A stretch of DNA of 64,000 nt, taken from positions 13,757,001 to 13,821,000 of the forward strand of contig JARDYH010000002.1 in the NCBI GenBank assembly GCA_029215795.1, written 5' to 3'. A program made the translations under genes and the position numbers. This DNA is from Anniella stebbinsi. Its lineage: Eukaryota > Chordata > Lepidosauria > Squamata > Anniellidae. Shown here one piece after another: positions 32,506-43,553 of this stretch. The notes under the pieces are model-generated. The model saw nothing but the letters and a program-made list of their open reading frames with translations, was not told the DNA's origin and did not search any database. Position 1 is the first letter of the stretch, and each line of letters starts with the position of its first letter.

Positions 32506-33189
32506 TAGGGATGTGCATGTCTGAAAATATCGTATTTTATTGTTATCGTAATTTCAGACCAAAAAAAATCATCTCCGATAATATCGTAGGTGAACCATAT
32601 CGTCTTCACGATAATTATCGGAAATACGATATTTTATTTGTAGCCCCATTGTACCCTATAGAGCTGATTTATTTTTTTAGTAAAATGCCTATAACTTCTG
32701 TATTTCAATGTTACAGGTTTGAAACTTGGTCACAGTGCTTCTGGGGTATGCTTAAGTATGTGTATGAAATTTGAGATCAATCCCTCCAACTCTCGATTTT
32801 ATATGAATTTATTAAAGATCCTGCAACTTTTTGACAGGTCTGAATGAACGCATGTGGTGAGCTGTCATACTGACCTGTCAGAACTTAAACGATGTTTAAT
32901 AAATTCATATAAAATTGAGGGTTGGAGGGATGAATCTCAAATTTTATACACATACTTAGGCATACCCCATAAGCCCTGTGACCAAGTTTCAAGCCTCTAA
33001 CTTTGAAAATACAGAAGTTATAGGTTTATTTATATGGCAGTCCGATAATCCGATATAATCGGTTTGAAAATTATCGTCTTTGATGATTATCATAGGAAGT
33101 TGTATCATATCGTTATTGTTAATCGTATGCACGATAAAGAGCATATTGTTTCATTATCGGCGATTTTAATGATACAATACACATCCCTA
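32506..33189. mobile_element. AT-rich fold-back hAT element, 684 bp
   Basis: Ends tagggatgtgcat and, in complement, tagggatgtgtat; perfect 8-bp duplication ctacaaat (32498-32505, 33190-33197). The subterminal parts are built of 'tatcg'/'cgata' words instead of ggatc. The interior is one inverted repeat centred near 32853 (arms ttatatgaatttattaaa), and includes 'gaaacttggtcacagtgctt', related to the unit repeated in 16847-19837. Non-coding. Confidence 0.9.
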
Positions 33190-33197
33190 CTACAAAT

Positions 33198-33604
33198 CAC
33201 ACCAAATCACACTAGAATGCATCAGACCTGAAAGCAATAAATCTATCTATTCTCCAGCATCACCTTACTGGGTAGGGATCCCTCCATCCATGCACCGGTC
33301 CAGGAGAAGATGGCTTCCACCCAGTTGCTATCCCATTTACCCTCTTTTGGGTTAGCTGGTACTGTGACTAACCAAAACCAATTCCTGGCCTTCCCGCTCA
33401 TGCCACCAGCCCCATCCCTGTGAACCGCTCTTTCCCACAGCTGAAACTCTTGCAGCTCACTTCCAATTAATGGTGACTTTGGAGCCTGGGCCCTGCCTGG
33501 GCATCCCAAGATAAGAGAGGCCTGGGCCCTGCCAGGGCATCCCAAGATAAGAGAGGCCAGGTGCGGTTGCTGGGAATCAGCAACTCTGAGTCTTGGAACA
33601 TTTT
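33198..33604. other. Unassigned stretch with a small tandem duplication
   Basis: Near 33485-33560 the block 'gcctgggccctgcc.gggca' plus 'tcccaagataagagaggcc' is repeated twice in tandem. Otherwise unassigned. Confidence 0.45.
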
Positions 33605-34102
33605 GGGTGTGTTCGGATGACACTTTAGACAATGGAAGGGTTAATAACACACTCACCATGCATTATTTTGCTGGTGTGCGCCACAAGACATGTTGCCCCT
33701 CCCCCATCGCGTGGCTGAAAGTCCCGGCATTCTTCTGGGATGCTGCATCTCCTCCCTCCCCCTCCCTCAGACCTCCAGCCGTATCCCATCATGCACCACA
33801 GGTTCTGCTGGCTGTATAGGAGCGGCTGGGTTTTTTTGGCTACTCCTGCCAGTGAACTCTGTGACCAAGTGGAATAGTACATGGAGAGAGGGGGGTTCCC
33901 GACACACGACACTTTAAGCAATGGATTTCAGGATAAACTACTGAGCACCCCGTTGTTTTTCTCAGTTGTTTAATTGCCCGAAATAGCGTACCTTCAGTTG
34001 TGTGTGCTTTGTGTGTTGCCTGCCACATGACACAATAAGCAACACATCTGACGGTTGCCTCTTCTCCCCTCCGTTGATTATCGTGTTGTCTGAACTGAGC
34101 CT
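33605..34102. mobile_element. Inverted-repeat element with ttcggatgacac ends, about 500 bp
   Basis: Left end gtgttcggatgacac and right end gttgtctgaactgagcc (complement ggctcagttcagacaac). The GC-rich centre ('gctgaaagtcccggcattct', 'gggatgctgcatctcct') recurs in reverse orientation in 35080-35583. Small relatives such as 8473-8694 keep only the ends. Class uncertain; no clear target duplication. Confidence 0.65.
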
Positions 34103-34598
34103 TTCTCATCGGAACTCTCCCCCTCCCAACCCAGAGGTCCCAGTCTTGCAAGGTAGGCCAATGCTGCCTTGCTTAGCCAGACTGTAGCCATCTTGGCCCC
34201 TTTCTTCACAAAGACTGTTACACTTTTTCTTGGTTATGGGAGAACCCAGCAGTTGTGTTTATAACCCAATTGAATTTCATTTTAAAAAAATAGTTTGCCA
34301 ACCCAGTTCAGGTTGCTAAGTAACTTTATCCTTGGTAAGCTTCAGGCACTTAAAAGCAATGAAAATGATAAGTCATTAAGGACATCATAACATTGACGTT
34401 GCTGGTATAATAAACAATCAGAGCCATTACTCCTATCAAGCCTAATTAAATGCATATTGCTGTGACGGCATCCTTAACTCTGACCCAGGGTTTATAATAA
34501 TTAATTTTATCTTGCTTCCTGTCTTATGGATTTCCTTTAATGGAGGCTACTGGATAGGAAATGCCGAGTTAGTGAGTGGTTGTCTTGCTTAGTGGATG
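34103..34598. other. Unassigned stretch, possibly conserved non-coding at 34400-34550
   Basis: 'caagcctaattaaatgcata' and 'ttataataattaattttatc' carry homeodomain-type TAATTA cores in otherwise low-repeat DNA. Conservation is a guess. Confidence 0.35.
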
Positions 34599-34638
<40 letters not shown>

Positions 34639-34758
34639 GCAGTTGGCCATGCTACTTCATGGGTGAGGTATGAGAATATTTTGAAAGAAGGGAGGACCTT
34701 TTCCTTGAATTGCTCTGCCCCTTACCAGCCCTTTCCCCTCCTTTATTTCCCTCCTCAT

Positions 34759-34803
<45 letters not shown>
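34599..34803. repeat. Two (ATC)n microsatellites
   Basis: ATC runs at about 34598-34637 and 34758-34803, same orientation, 120 bp apart. They create poly-His or poly-Asp ORFs that have no coding support. Confidence 0.9.
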
Positions 34804-35079
34804 TCTCCTTCTTTGCATCTCCCAACACTCTGGAGCACAGCCTGGGAGGGAGGAGATGCTGGGTTGTGGCTTTCCTCCATTTCTGGTGGTGCTCCAGACC
34901 AAACATGGACGTCTGTCCAGGAAACTCCACACCATCTATCTGGAGCTTTGGGAAAGGAACATTAACTCTCTTCTCCCTGCCTTCTTTAAGTCAGTTTTCA
35001 TGAGTCTGTCATGCAAAATACTTAGACAAGGGCCTGTTAGGATACTGGGCTGTATTTCTCTTCTTCCATCACATTGGCC

Positions 35080-35583
35080 TGGTTCGGATGACACGATAAT
35101 CAACAGAAGGGGGAAAACAATTGTCAGTTTTGTAGCTTATTGTGTCGTGTGGAGGGCAACACACAACGCACTCACAACTGACAGTACGCTATTTGGGACA
35201 CTTAAACAATGGAGAAAAACAACAGGCTTCTCAGTTATCTCGAACTCCGTTGTCTAAAGTGTCGTGTGGAGGGAACCCCCCTCTCTTCATGTACTATTCT
35301 GTTTGGTCATAGAGTTCACTGGCCGGAGCAGCCGACCCCCCCTCCCCCCGGCTGCTCCAATACAGCTGGCAGAACTTGCGGTGCATGCTGGGATATGGCT
35401 GGAGGACTGCGGGAGGTGGGAGGGAGGAGATGCAGCAGCCCAGAAGGATGCCGGGACTTTCAGCCGCGTGACGGGGGAGGGGCAACATGTCGTGTGGCGT
35501 GTGCCGCCATGGCGCCGCCAAAATAACGCAAGGTCAGTATGCTATTTCCTCCTCCCTTGCCTAAAGTGTCATCTGAATTCACC
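35080..35583. mobile_element. Inverted-repeat element with ttcggatgacac ends, second copy in opposite orientation
   Basis: Left end ggttcggatgacacgataat and right end gtgtcatctgaattcaccc. Its centre ('ggagatgcagcagcccagaa', 'ccgggactttcagccgcgtg') is the reverse complement of that in 33605-34102. The 'gccgccatggcgccgcc' block near 35500 is GC-rich. The two copies could pair as a long hairpin. Confidence 0.65.
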
Positions 35584-35689
35584 CAATGCCTTATGACTCC
35601 TTCAGTTACGCAATGCCATCTGCCCCCTGTGCTTCTGGCCTGCCTGGCTGCTTCAGTTGTTTGGATGCCATTGGCTTGCCTGCTCTGGT

Positions 35690-36090
35690 CATTCATTCAT
35701 TCATTCATTGCATTTCTATACTGCCCAATAGCGGAAGCTCTCTGGGGGTTCACAAAAATTAAAACCATGAAGACCATTCAAAGTATGAAACAAAAACCCA
35801 GTATAAAAAACCCAGTATAAAAGTACAGTATCAAAGCACAACCAGGATAAAACTGAGCAGCAGTGCAGAGATTAATACTGATTTAAAATACAGATTTAAA
35901 ACAGCAAAGCTAAAACAACAACAACAAGACTGTTAAAATACTGGGAGAATTTCACTTGGCGTCAAGTGAAATTCTTCACTTGGCGTCAAAAAGAGTATAA
36001 TGTAGGTGCCAGGCGAACCTCTCTAGGGAGCTCATTCCACAGCCGGGGTGCCACAGTAGCCTCCAGACAGTCCTGTGCCAAGCACCTGAG
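35690..36090 (-). mobile_element. L2-like LINE 3' end, inverted, plus flanking repeat
   Basis: (ATTC)n at 35690-35708, then 'ctatactgcccaatagcgga' and 'agctctctgggggttcacaa', the inverted 3' terminus of the L2-like LINEs. Around 35947-35974 there is a perfect 12-bp-arm hairpin (gaatttcacttg). The part after 36000 ('ggagctcattccacagccgg') is a common reptile repeat segment that may belong to the same element. Confidence 0.55.
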
Positions 36091-36093
36091 TGC

Positions 36094-36537
36094 TAGGGCT
36101 GTATAAAAATTTCAGTTTTGCTTGCAAAACATGCCCACATGCCCTGTTTGAAGCTCCGAATGCGAGTGCAAGCACGTGTAAAACATTCGCAAATTGTTGA
36201 ACCTGTGCATGTGTTGGACTTGTTCCCAGTTCCTAGTTCAATTTGCGCAAATATCCTCATTTGACCAATTTCCTCAGATTGAATTAGCCCCGCTTTTGTC
36301 TGTGGATGAAATTTTTGCAAATTAGGACATTTGTGCCAGATTTGGGGAGATTTGCACAAATTTGGGGAGATTTGTGGAAATCTCCCATTCGATCGCTGTT
36401 GGATTTGCGCACATTTTCTGTTTGCCCGAAGTCAGCAGTGATCACAAATGTGAATGGGAATTGGGCATGAGGTGAACAGCAAGATGATGACTGGAGAGTC
36501 CTAGCGATCTCAAACATTGCTCATTTGCCCATCCCTG
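36094..36537. mobile_element. Non-autonomous hAT-like element with TTTGCACAAA subterminal repeats
   Basis: Left end tagggctgtataaa and complement of the right end cagggatgggcaaatg. The interior has aatttgcgcaaa, gatttgcacaaattt and related words, as in 10001-10475. The flanks cctgagtg / cccaggtg agree at 6 of 8 with a one-base offset, so the duplication is only suggestive. Confidence 0.65.
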
Positions 36538-36801
36538 TCCCAGGTGTCTCCAGGTAGGACTGGGATATACTCCAGTTTGAAATCTTGAAGAGCATCTACT
36601 GGTCAGTGTAAAGAATGGCAGAGGGGACCTTGCAAAGCTGGAAACCACCAAATAATTGGTAGTTGGGTAAAAGGGGCCAGGAGAAGGAGCCACGGCCATT
36701 TGGGGAACCCCAGAGGGTCGGACTGCAACCCCAGTTGGGCAGAATTTTACCTACAGGCCTAAAGTTCAACACTGCTACTGTAGACCATTTTGGGCTGGAT
36801 G

Positions 36802-36950
36802 CAGTGGAGGCTGGTGACTCCGATATCAGTGGGGTGGTGAAATTGCTCCAGTCAGAACCAGTCAGAACGCCAAAGGAGCTAACCACGTCCTGACTGAAAC
36901 CCAGAGTGGATTCACTGCCTCACCGACATCAGAGCCACCAGCCTCCACTG
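36802..36950. mobile_element. hAT MITE, CAGTGGAGGCTGGTG family, 149 bp
   Basis: Termini cagtggaggctggtgactc and, in complement, cagtggaggctggtggctc. The 8-bp flanks gctggatg and gctagatg match at 7 of 8. This is the copy that best supports hAT assignment of the family. Confidence 0.8.
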
Positions 36951-36974
36951 GCTAGATGGTCTGATGCAGTATTA

Positions 36975-37210
36975 TATTTATTTCTTTACTGCATTTATAT
37001 CCCTCCTTTGTTCCTCCAAGGAACCCAAGGCAGCATACATAATCCTCCTCCTCCTCTCTGTTTTTATCCTCACAACAACCCTGTGAGGTTGGTTGGACTG
37101 CGAGTCTGTGACTGGCCCAAAGTCACCCAGTGAGCTTCATGGCTAAGTGGGGACTAGAACCCAAAGCTCCCAAGTGCTAGCCCAGTACTCTAACCACTAT
37201 ACTATACTAG
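36975..37210 (-). mobile_element. Sauria SINE, inverted
   Basis: The minus strand gives the full order: 'agtatagtggttagagtact' head, 'tgggttctagtccccactta' B-box region, body, and a tail 'gggatataaatgcagtaaag'. Starts with an A/T-rich tail at 36975. Confidence 0.88.
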
Positions 37211-37330
37211 CTAAATTCTCCTTCACATGGAGCATATGTAGTGCAATCCAGATCAGTTACTCATGGATGTTTCTGGGTTCTTTTTATGACATCGTCATCC
37301 TCAGGTACCTCTCCCCAGTGTTTTTGAAGT

Positions 37331-37389
37331 TTAACCTGGAACTCTTGACTCCCAGTCCAACACTCTAACCACTACAACACACTGGCTTT
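37331..37389 (-). mobile_element. Sauria SINE 5' fragment, inverted
   Basis: 'cagtccaacactctaaccac' and 'tacaacacactggct' are the inverted first 50 bp of the SINE; the rest is missing. Confidence 0.7.
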
Positions 37390-37904
37390 CAGTGCCACCT
37401 TAGTGTGCATGTGCATGCATTGACACAAGAGATGATGCATCTGGTTCCTAGTCTAAGGGCATTTGAATAAAGTGCACATTAGCACTACCGCGCATTAGTA
37501 TAGTGCAAATCTGTGTAATCCCCTCACAAGTCAAAAACTGGTCTGCAGATCTTCAGAATCCACCCAACTTGGAAAATGCTGGTCTGCTCCAGAATCCACA
37601 GGTCAGATTCATAGAAATCCAAACACCTTTGAATCTGTTGCAGATTTCTTCGACATCCCTGATACTGGCTATGCCCCTGGGCAGCCATGCATTTGGTGTT
37701 AGTAAGATATCCCATGTGCAAACAGCTGTATGTGTTCCTCCAACTGATTGGGGACCATGACTGGCGAAAGAGCTTGCACCAAGGTGCTTGCCATGTAAAT
37801 TTAGATGCTGGGGTGAAGGAGGCATGAAGTATTTGTATATCACCATTCATAAGCAAAATATATCCCATGGCAGTTCAAAATAAGAATTTCCAATAGAATA
37901 CAAT
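37390..37904. other. Unassigned stretch
   Basis: No repeat family recognised. A 114-codon minus-strand ORF (37524-37868) has no domain that I can identify. Confidence 0.4.
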
Positions 37905-37960
37905 TGCATTTTTTGTAAACCGCCCAGAAAGCTTCAGCTATGGGGCGGTATATAAATGCA

Positions 37961-38009
<49 letters not shown>

Positions 38010-38010
38010 T
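37905..38010 (+). mobile_element. L2-like LINE 3' terminus with (TAA)n tail
   Basis: 'gtaaaccgcccagaaagctt' and 'ggggcggtatataaatgcaa' followed by a pure (TAA)n tract to 38010. Only the terminus is present. Confidence 0.75.
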
Positions 38011-38014
38011 AATT

Positions 38015-38243
38015 GAGAGCCAGTGTGGTATAGTGGTAAGCGGGTTGGACTGGGATTTGGGAGATCTGGGTTTTAGTCCCCACTGGGCCATGAAGCTCAC
38101 TGGGTGACTTTGGGCCAGTCACAGGCTCTCAGCCCAACCTACCTCACAGGGTTGTTGTTGTGAGGATAAAAAAGGAGAGGAGAATTATGTATGCCTTAAG
38201 GAGGCAAAAAGGTGGGATATAAATGTAAACAACAACAACAACA
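38015..38243 (+). mobile_element. Sauria SINE
   Basis: gagagccagtgtggtatagt head, 'ctgggttttagtccccactg' B-box area, 'gggttgttgttgtgaggata', tail 'aggtgggatataaatgtaaa' and (CAA)n end. Full length, lying directly after a (TAA)n tract. Confidence 0.9.
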
Positions 38244-38479
38244 TAATGGCTGATGGAGGAGAGGAGAGAGGAAGAGGCGGAAAGCAAGAGGCACTCCTAA
38301 CTAAGGCTAAATATGAGCAAATGTAGCCCACAATTCAGGGCAAGGATGAAGCAGAAGGGGATATGCTAGATGTTTTATGGAAGAATATGAGAATAAGAGC
38401 AAGTAAGCACACTAGTTAAGCGCTTCTTCTTTTTAGGTATGATCCAGCAGTAGGAATATTTGGCTTATGAACCCTGAGT

Positions 38480-38640
38480 CCTTTCAGAAATTGCATGCAA
38501 AGTTTATCATGTAATGAGACTCCAAGTGTCAGTGAGTCCCAGAGGTTAATTGCGCACTGGGCAAAGAATGCTCTTCCCATTATCTGTCGAAGAACTCGCT
38601 TCCTTTTTGCGTTAATCTCTTTCTGCCACCCCTGAACTTT
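38480..38640 (-). mobile_element. Possible ancient CR1 3' fragment, inverted
   Basis: 'gaggttaattgcgcactggg' and 'aaagaatgctcttcc' parallel the 'gaattccatagtttaactat' and 'gaagaagtccttcc' segments at 53012-53070. Similarity is weak and by eye. Confidence 0.3.
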
Positions 38641-39239
38641 TCATTCACTGTCCTCTCTCAAATAGAGTGCCTGGCCAAACATGGTAGTCAGAGCACACTT
38701 TTGATTTGTGCGGCACTATTATAAAGCTTCCCTGGCAATATGGTTGTCCCTTACCTTTTAAGAAAAAGGGAATTTCAGACTTCAGTCCATTCCACCCCCC
38801 TCCACCTAAGAGCTGCAGCAGCAACTTGAACTGAGGTTCCCATTGAGTCGCTGACAATGATGCGAAGGTCTACCTCCAAGTGCTTGCGTAGTTAATTTAG
38901 AAGCCAACAATGAGCCGCCTGAATTTCTCCTCTCAGCACTCAGCGCCTTCCATTTGTCAACAGCTAAAGTTCACGTGCCATCATTCTGCTGGTTCACCAC
39001 TTTTGTGAGACCCCCTCTGCAATCTGTCGCTGTTGAATAAGGTTGAATAATCAAATGCTATTGTGCGGTCAGCATATTTTTCAGCTCTGTTCTTGGTTGG
39101 CCTTCCCATACAATTAAAAATTACATCCAACCCCGTTTGCAAAAAAAAAAAAAAAAAACCCACTGAGAAACTCATGAGTCTCCTGGAAAACCAATGCTTT
39201 CTTCTTTATGCTTTGGCCAGGGCTTTAAATAACCATCTC
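38641..39239. other. Unassigned stretch with a poly-A tract
   Basis: An A run at 39140-39158 may be the tail of an unrecognised retroelement. Otherwise unassigned. Confidence 0.4.
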
Positions 39240-39640
39240 ACACCAATTCTTAATTACACTGGCTTCTGATTTGCTGCTGAAGTTAGTCATACTACACCAA
39301 TACTTAAGGAATTATATTGGTTACCCATTCACCACCAGTCTCAATTCAAGGTGCTAGTTATCACCTTTAAGACTCTAAACAGCTTAGGAATCAAATACCT
39401 GAATAACCATCTCCCATGCTATCTAAGGTCTTCAGAGGAAGCCCTCCTCCAAATACCATCAGTTGGAGATCTACACTATGCATTTATGAAGGTGAGGGCT
39501 TTCACAGTGGTGGCACCTTGACTTTGGGACATCCTCCCAAAGGAGATACAACTGGTGCTGACTGTGCTTGCCATGATTGATTGATCGAATCATTCCTTTT
39601 TGCCCAGACTTTTTAATATTTTAACCTTTTAGGATGTTAT
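39240..39640 (+). mobile_element. L2-like LINE, C-terminal coding region, decayed
   Basis: Broken frames contain the 'LYWLPIHHQSQFKVLVITFK' type segment, the same as 'LHWLLACFRAWFKVLVLTYK' in 47862-48386, then 'vrAFTVVAP' like sequence ('gagggctttcacagtggtgg'). Frameshifts and stops abound. Confidence 0.65.
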
Positions 39641-39654
39641 AATGTTTTAAAAAT

Positions 39655-39955
39655 TTCCAATGTCATTTACTTCATTTAGAAACTATGGAATTTGCTACCG
39701 CAAGACCTAGTGATGACCTCCAATTTGGATGACTTTAAAGGCGTGTGTATGAGACAAATTCTTGGAAGAGAAGGCTATCAATGGCTACTAGTTCTGATGG
39801 TCCTACGCTACCTCCAAAATCAGAGGCAGAATGCCCATGTTGCTGGGGAACATGGGCGTGAGGGTGCTGGGGCACTCGTGTCCTGCTTGTGGGTTTCCCA
39901 TTGGCAGCTGGTTGGCCACTCTGTGAACAGCATGGCTCTTCTTAGGTTCTTTTGA
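39655..39955 (+). mobile_element. CR1 LINE 3' end (ttatgttc subfamily)
   Basis: 'gagaaggctatcaatggcta', 'gttgctggggaacatgggcg', 'tgtcctgcttgtgggtttcc', 'cagcatggctcttcttaggt'. Same subfamily as 28785-29046; a segment of about 50 bp near the end is deleted. Confidence 0.8.
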
Positions 39956-40936
39956 ATGGCTCCTTCTTCTGCCCCTGACGATGGTGGAACATGGCTTAGA
40001 AGTCTGAAGTCCAAATATAGTACAGAGAAGGAGCTCTGATTGTTGTCTTCTCTTTACTGCAATAAAGTAAACCAAACACTGTGGTGGTGGAGTGGGGGGG
40101 GGGGAAGTGAGAGAAGCTAATGGGGGAAAAGAAAATTGATTCATTAGCTGTGGCTGTTTCCTGTGCCTGTAGGCACCAGCAATCTCCTGCCAGATTTGGA
40201 ACCTTCTTCCAGATAACAAATCTGCCATTAATAAGGGACTCGCAGGTAAGTCTATCATGAGGGCCAGATTAGTGGAGGTTTAATGGCCCGTGAGCTCCCT
40301 GCGTGCCGCATATTGTTTTATTAGAAGGGATGGAAATTGGAATCAGCAGCAAGGAGGAAGCGTGGGGAATGACAAGGGAGGTGGGGGCCAAGGAAATAAG
40401 ATGACACGTCAGGTAACGAATGAGAAAATATACAGTCTCTGGACCCAGCAAGGAGAGGAGGCAGGCAAAGAATGGCATTGGGTTTCCACAGCTCTGGCTT
40501 GTCTTTCTACTCACAGCTCCACCTCTCCTCCTGGCCTCCAGAATTACAGGCCCTCCCATTCCGGCAAGCTGCTCCTCAATAACAATTCCAATTCCCCTTT
40601 CTCAATCATGCCTCCCTCTTTCGTCATGGATGCAGCCTTGGGCCATCTCTGCATGGAGATGAGGTTCATTTCGACCGGTAAGTACATTTTAAGAGCAGGA
40701 GGAGAACAGCAACGTGGGATCAGACCAACAGTTCGCCATAGTCCCGCATACCTGTTCCCAATAGAAGGCGGTTGCAAGCCCCACAGGCAAATCCACACGC
40801 AGGGCAGGAACGCAACGGCCCTTCCTCGCCCTTTGTCTCCAGCATCTGCGCCACAGTGGAGGCTCTGGTAATGACGCATTTCCCCCTTGCGTAAACAGGG
40901 TCTGCAAAGGCCCTGTTTACAGAAGGGAGGATGTTA
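39956..40936. other. Unassigned stretch, possibly conserved non-coding near 40170-40340
   Basis: The 40170-40340 part is low in repeats with 'tctgccattaataagggact' and 'agtggaggtttaatggcccg'. A 193-codon ORF (40290-40871) has no recognised domain. No exon supported. Confidence 0.4.
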
Positions 40937-41233
40937 GGCTGACCATATGAAAAGGAGGACAGGGCTCATGTATCTTTAACAGTTGTAGAGAAAAGGGAAT
41001 TTCAGCCAGTACCATGGTGAAATTCCCTCTTCATTACAACAGTTAAAGTTGCAGGCACTATACTAGAGTGATCATATACAAAAGAAGGTAGGGCCCCTGC
41101 AACTTTAACTGTTGTGATGAAGAGGGAATTTCACCAGGAACTAATTGCATACTAATGACACTGGCTGAAATTCGCTTTTCTCTACAACTGTTAAAGTTAC
41201 ATGAGCCCTGTCCTCCTTTTCATATGGTCAGCC
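40937..41233. mobile_element. TA-flanked MITE with 30-bp-class terminal inverted repeats
   Basis: Left end ggctgaccatatgaaaagga and the complement of the right end are identical over at least 20 bases, with TA on both sides (40935-40936, 41234-41235). The interior is four related ~70-bp segments in alternating orientation ('gaaattccctcttcat' and its complement), so the whole folds on itself. Same family as 50652-50966, 44484-45654 and 54778-55311. Confidence 0.85.
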
Positions 41234-41235
41234 TA

Positions 41236-41687
41236 GAGGATGTATGATTTCCAGAGTGAGGGTGGACAGCTGCCAAGAAGCTTGCATGGCCCGACGAGCA
41301 GTGGTGGATGGTGGCATTAATGGGGTGAGCATCTGACAAATTAGCCACGGGTGAGTTCACCCATCCCTCGTTAGGGCAAGCGGTGTAACGATATGTCTGC
41401 AGGGCCAGCCCAAAATACTTTGCTGCTGAAAGTGAAGGGCATGGTGGTGCCATCCTCTTCACCCCCATTCCATGTCCAGAAGCTGACTGGAGTGGCAGCT
41501 GGATCTTCCTTAAATACTGTTGACAGGAGAGCATCCTCTCCCACTTCCAAGGGCAGGAGAGTAGGTTAGGGGGTATATATGGTGCTCCTCCACATCCTCT
41601 GCTCAGGGCTATACAGAACCTTCCACCTTTGCTGGACCTTCATCCTGCTGCAAAGGTGGGAGTAGAATGACATTCTCCAATCTGCTG
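41236..41687. other. Unassigned stretch
   Basis: Unique-looking DNA, nothing recognised. Confidence 0.4.
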
Positions 41688-41775
41688 CCCTCCAGATGTT
41701 ATGGCAGACCACTCCCATCATGCCATTGGCCATGTCCCTTGGCATGATGGGAGTTGGGCCCACCAAATGCATTGG
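41688..41775. repeat. Fold-back repeat with actcccatcatgcc arms
   Basis: 'actcccatcatgcc' and 'ggcatgatgggagt' form a hairpin. The type resembles 53732-53862 and is a frequent reptile MITE core. Confidence 0.55.
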
Positions 41776-43046
41776 ATTAGTAAGGCAGTATAGATAAAAG
41801 GGGTTATGCAGAGAGAGTACTCAAATCCAGGCCAAGGTCCAAGCAGACTCCACAAGCTGATAGAAGGTACCAGAGTCTAATGCAGATATTGTTTCAAGCA
41901 GCTTCTGTAAACTTCTGTTGGGCTTTTTATCCTGGAGCTGCCAGAGCCTCACCCAAGCCCCAGCTGCAGTTGGTCACTTTGACTGCAGTGAGCCCTCCTC
42001 ATTAGAAGGGCCCTCTACTCATGAGGAGTCCCTTTCCTCCTGATTAGACCTCTAGTGCAACCTGGCATTTCGTTGAGGTTCTCTTGAGTTGGGCCTGACT
42101 CCTCTGGTGCTGTTGCTTCTTGGGACTTGGGGATGCTTCTCTTACTGAGGGGCTGGGTACTCAGTGGGCTCCTCTATAGGCTTAGAACCCTGTCACTGAG
42201 TGGGCCCTGGCAGGACCTGGACATTGTCTTCTGCTGGGGCCAATAAGTCTTCGTCCTCCTTGGAGTCTTCCGATGGAGACATGCAGTCTAGGTGGTAGGA
42301 TGACTGAACATTTTGAGGACAGGGGTGTACTCCTTTACGATGCATACTCCGAAGTTTGCAACCAAGTCTGAACTTAATAGCAAGTTCATAATACATCGAT
42401 CCAGGCTCATTACACAGGTAAGCATTAGGAGCAGATGAGTTTTGATGAATGAGCCAACTAATTACAAAATTGGGTGGCATTGTTAGTTGGAACACTTTCG
42501 GGAGTGTGAGATACTTAGGGCAGCATCCAATGGTATCAGTCTGCAAACTCATATAGAGCTAGCAGAGCTCCACTTAATCTTTTTGTTGTATAAGCAGTTA
42601 CCCATTACACCACAGTTATGCACAACCAGTTGCACAACAGGTTGCACCAGAGTTATGTGCAATACATTGCAGGACAGGTTGTACAACAGGTAAGCACAAT
42701 CATTGCATAAGAGTTATGTGCAACGCATGGTGAATTGCACAACCATAATGCTCATCTGCTTGCACAACTTGCTTGCACAAAGGCAACTTGAGTTGGATTT
42801 TTTTCTTGCACATCGTCCGGAAGCTAGTTTCTGCTAGCACAACATCACTTGCACAAGTGGAATGACACATTTGGATACTCCCCTTATAATTTAACCAGGT
42901 AGCTAAGAATTGCTTTCATCTTCTGTTAACCTTTATTTTTTTAACATTGAACAAGGGCATGCCACTTATGCTCATCAGTTTCCGCCAATAGGATTAAAAT
43001 CTTTTAAAGGATGGTACTGGGAATATCACTATGTGATGACATAGGC
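41776..43046. other. Unassigned stretch with a cluster of TTGCACAA-like motifs (42595-42865)
   Basis: In 42595-42865 variants of gttgcacaac, gttatgcac and cttgcacaa occur a dozen or so times. The cluster may be a decayed transposon with subterminal repeats. A 119-codon minus ORF (42193-42552) has no recognised domain. Confidence 0.4.
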
Positions 43047-43262
43047 TAGATCTACACCAAGCAGGATATAGCAGTATGAAAGTGGTATATAAAAGGCAGG
43101 AGCCACACTCCTACTTTATAGCGGTATTGAAGTGCATTGACAACTGTTGGGGTCATAGACACATATTATATACTGCTATATCCTGCTTGGTGTGGCTCCT
43201 GCCTTTTATGTACTGCTTTCATACCGTTTTCAAACTGTTATATCCTGCTTGGTGTAGATCTG
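43047..43262. mobile_element. MITE with agatctacaccaagcagg ends
   Basis: Left end tagatctacaccaagcagga; right end tcctgcttggtgtagatctg is its complement. The centre repeats 'tatatcctgcttggtgtggc' so the right half contains two copies of the terminus. No clean duplication at the flanks. Confidence 0.7.
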
Positions 43263-43363
43263 GTCATAGTATGGTTCCCACCATCATTGTATGGGGAAAA
43301 AAGATGTCTGCCCCCATGGGCCATAGTTGTTCCCCATACAACGATGCTGGGATTCATCTAGAG

Positions 43364-43545
43364 CAGTGGTCTTCAACTGGTCCAGAACTGAGACCCACCT
43401 CTTACTCCCAACCTGCAACATGAGACCCACTTTCAGAATTTTCTCCTTGCCCAACATGGCGGCAACAGCTTTGCCGCAGCGCAACCCATCTGGACTGATC
43501 TCACGACTGACCTTTGGGTCGTGACCCACCAATTAAAGACCACTG
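43364..43545. mobile_element. hAT MITE with CAGTGGTCTTCAA termini, 182 bp
   Basis: Left end cagtggtcttcaactgg and right end in complement cagtggtctttaattgg; perfect 8-bp duplication atctagag (43356-43363, 43546-43553). The CAGTGGT start is typical of Charlie-like hATs. Includes 'aacatggcggcaacagc'. Confidence 0.9.
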
Positions 43546-43553
43546 ATCTAGAG

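Noticed and set aside
34576..34965. ORFs with poly-His and poly-Asp runs
   Set aside because: Produced by two (ATC)n microsatellites; no other coding support.
40290..40871. 193-codon ORF as a host exon
   Set aside because: No domain, no supporting splice sites that I trust, and overlapping ORFs of similar length on the other strand.
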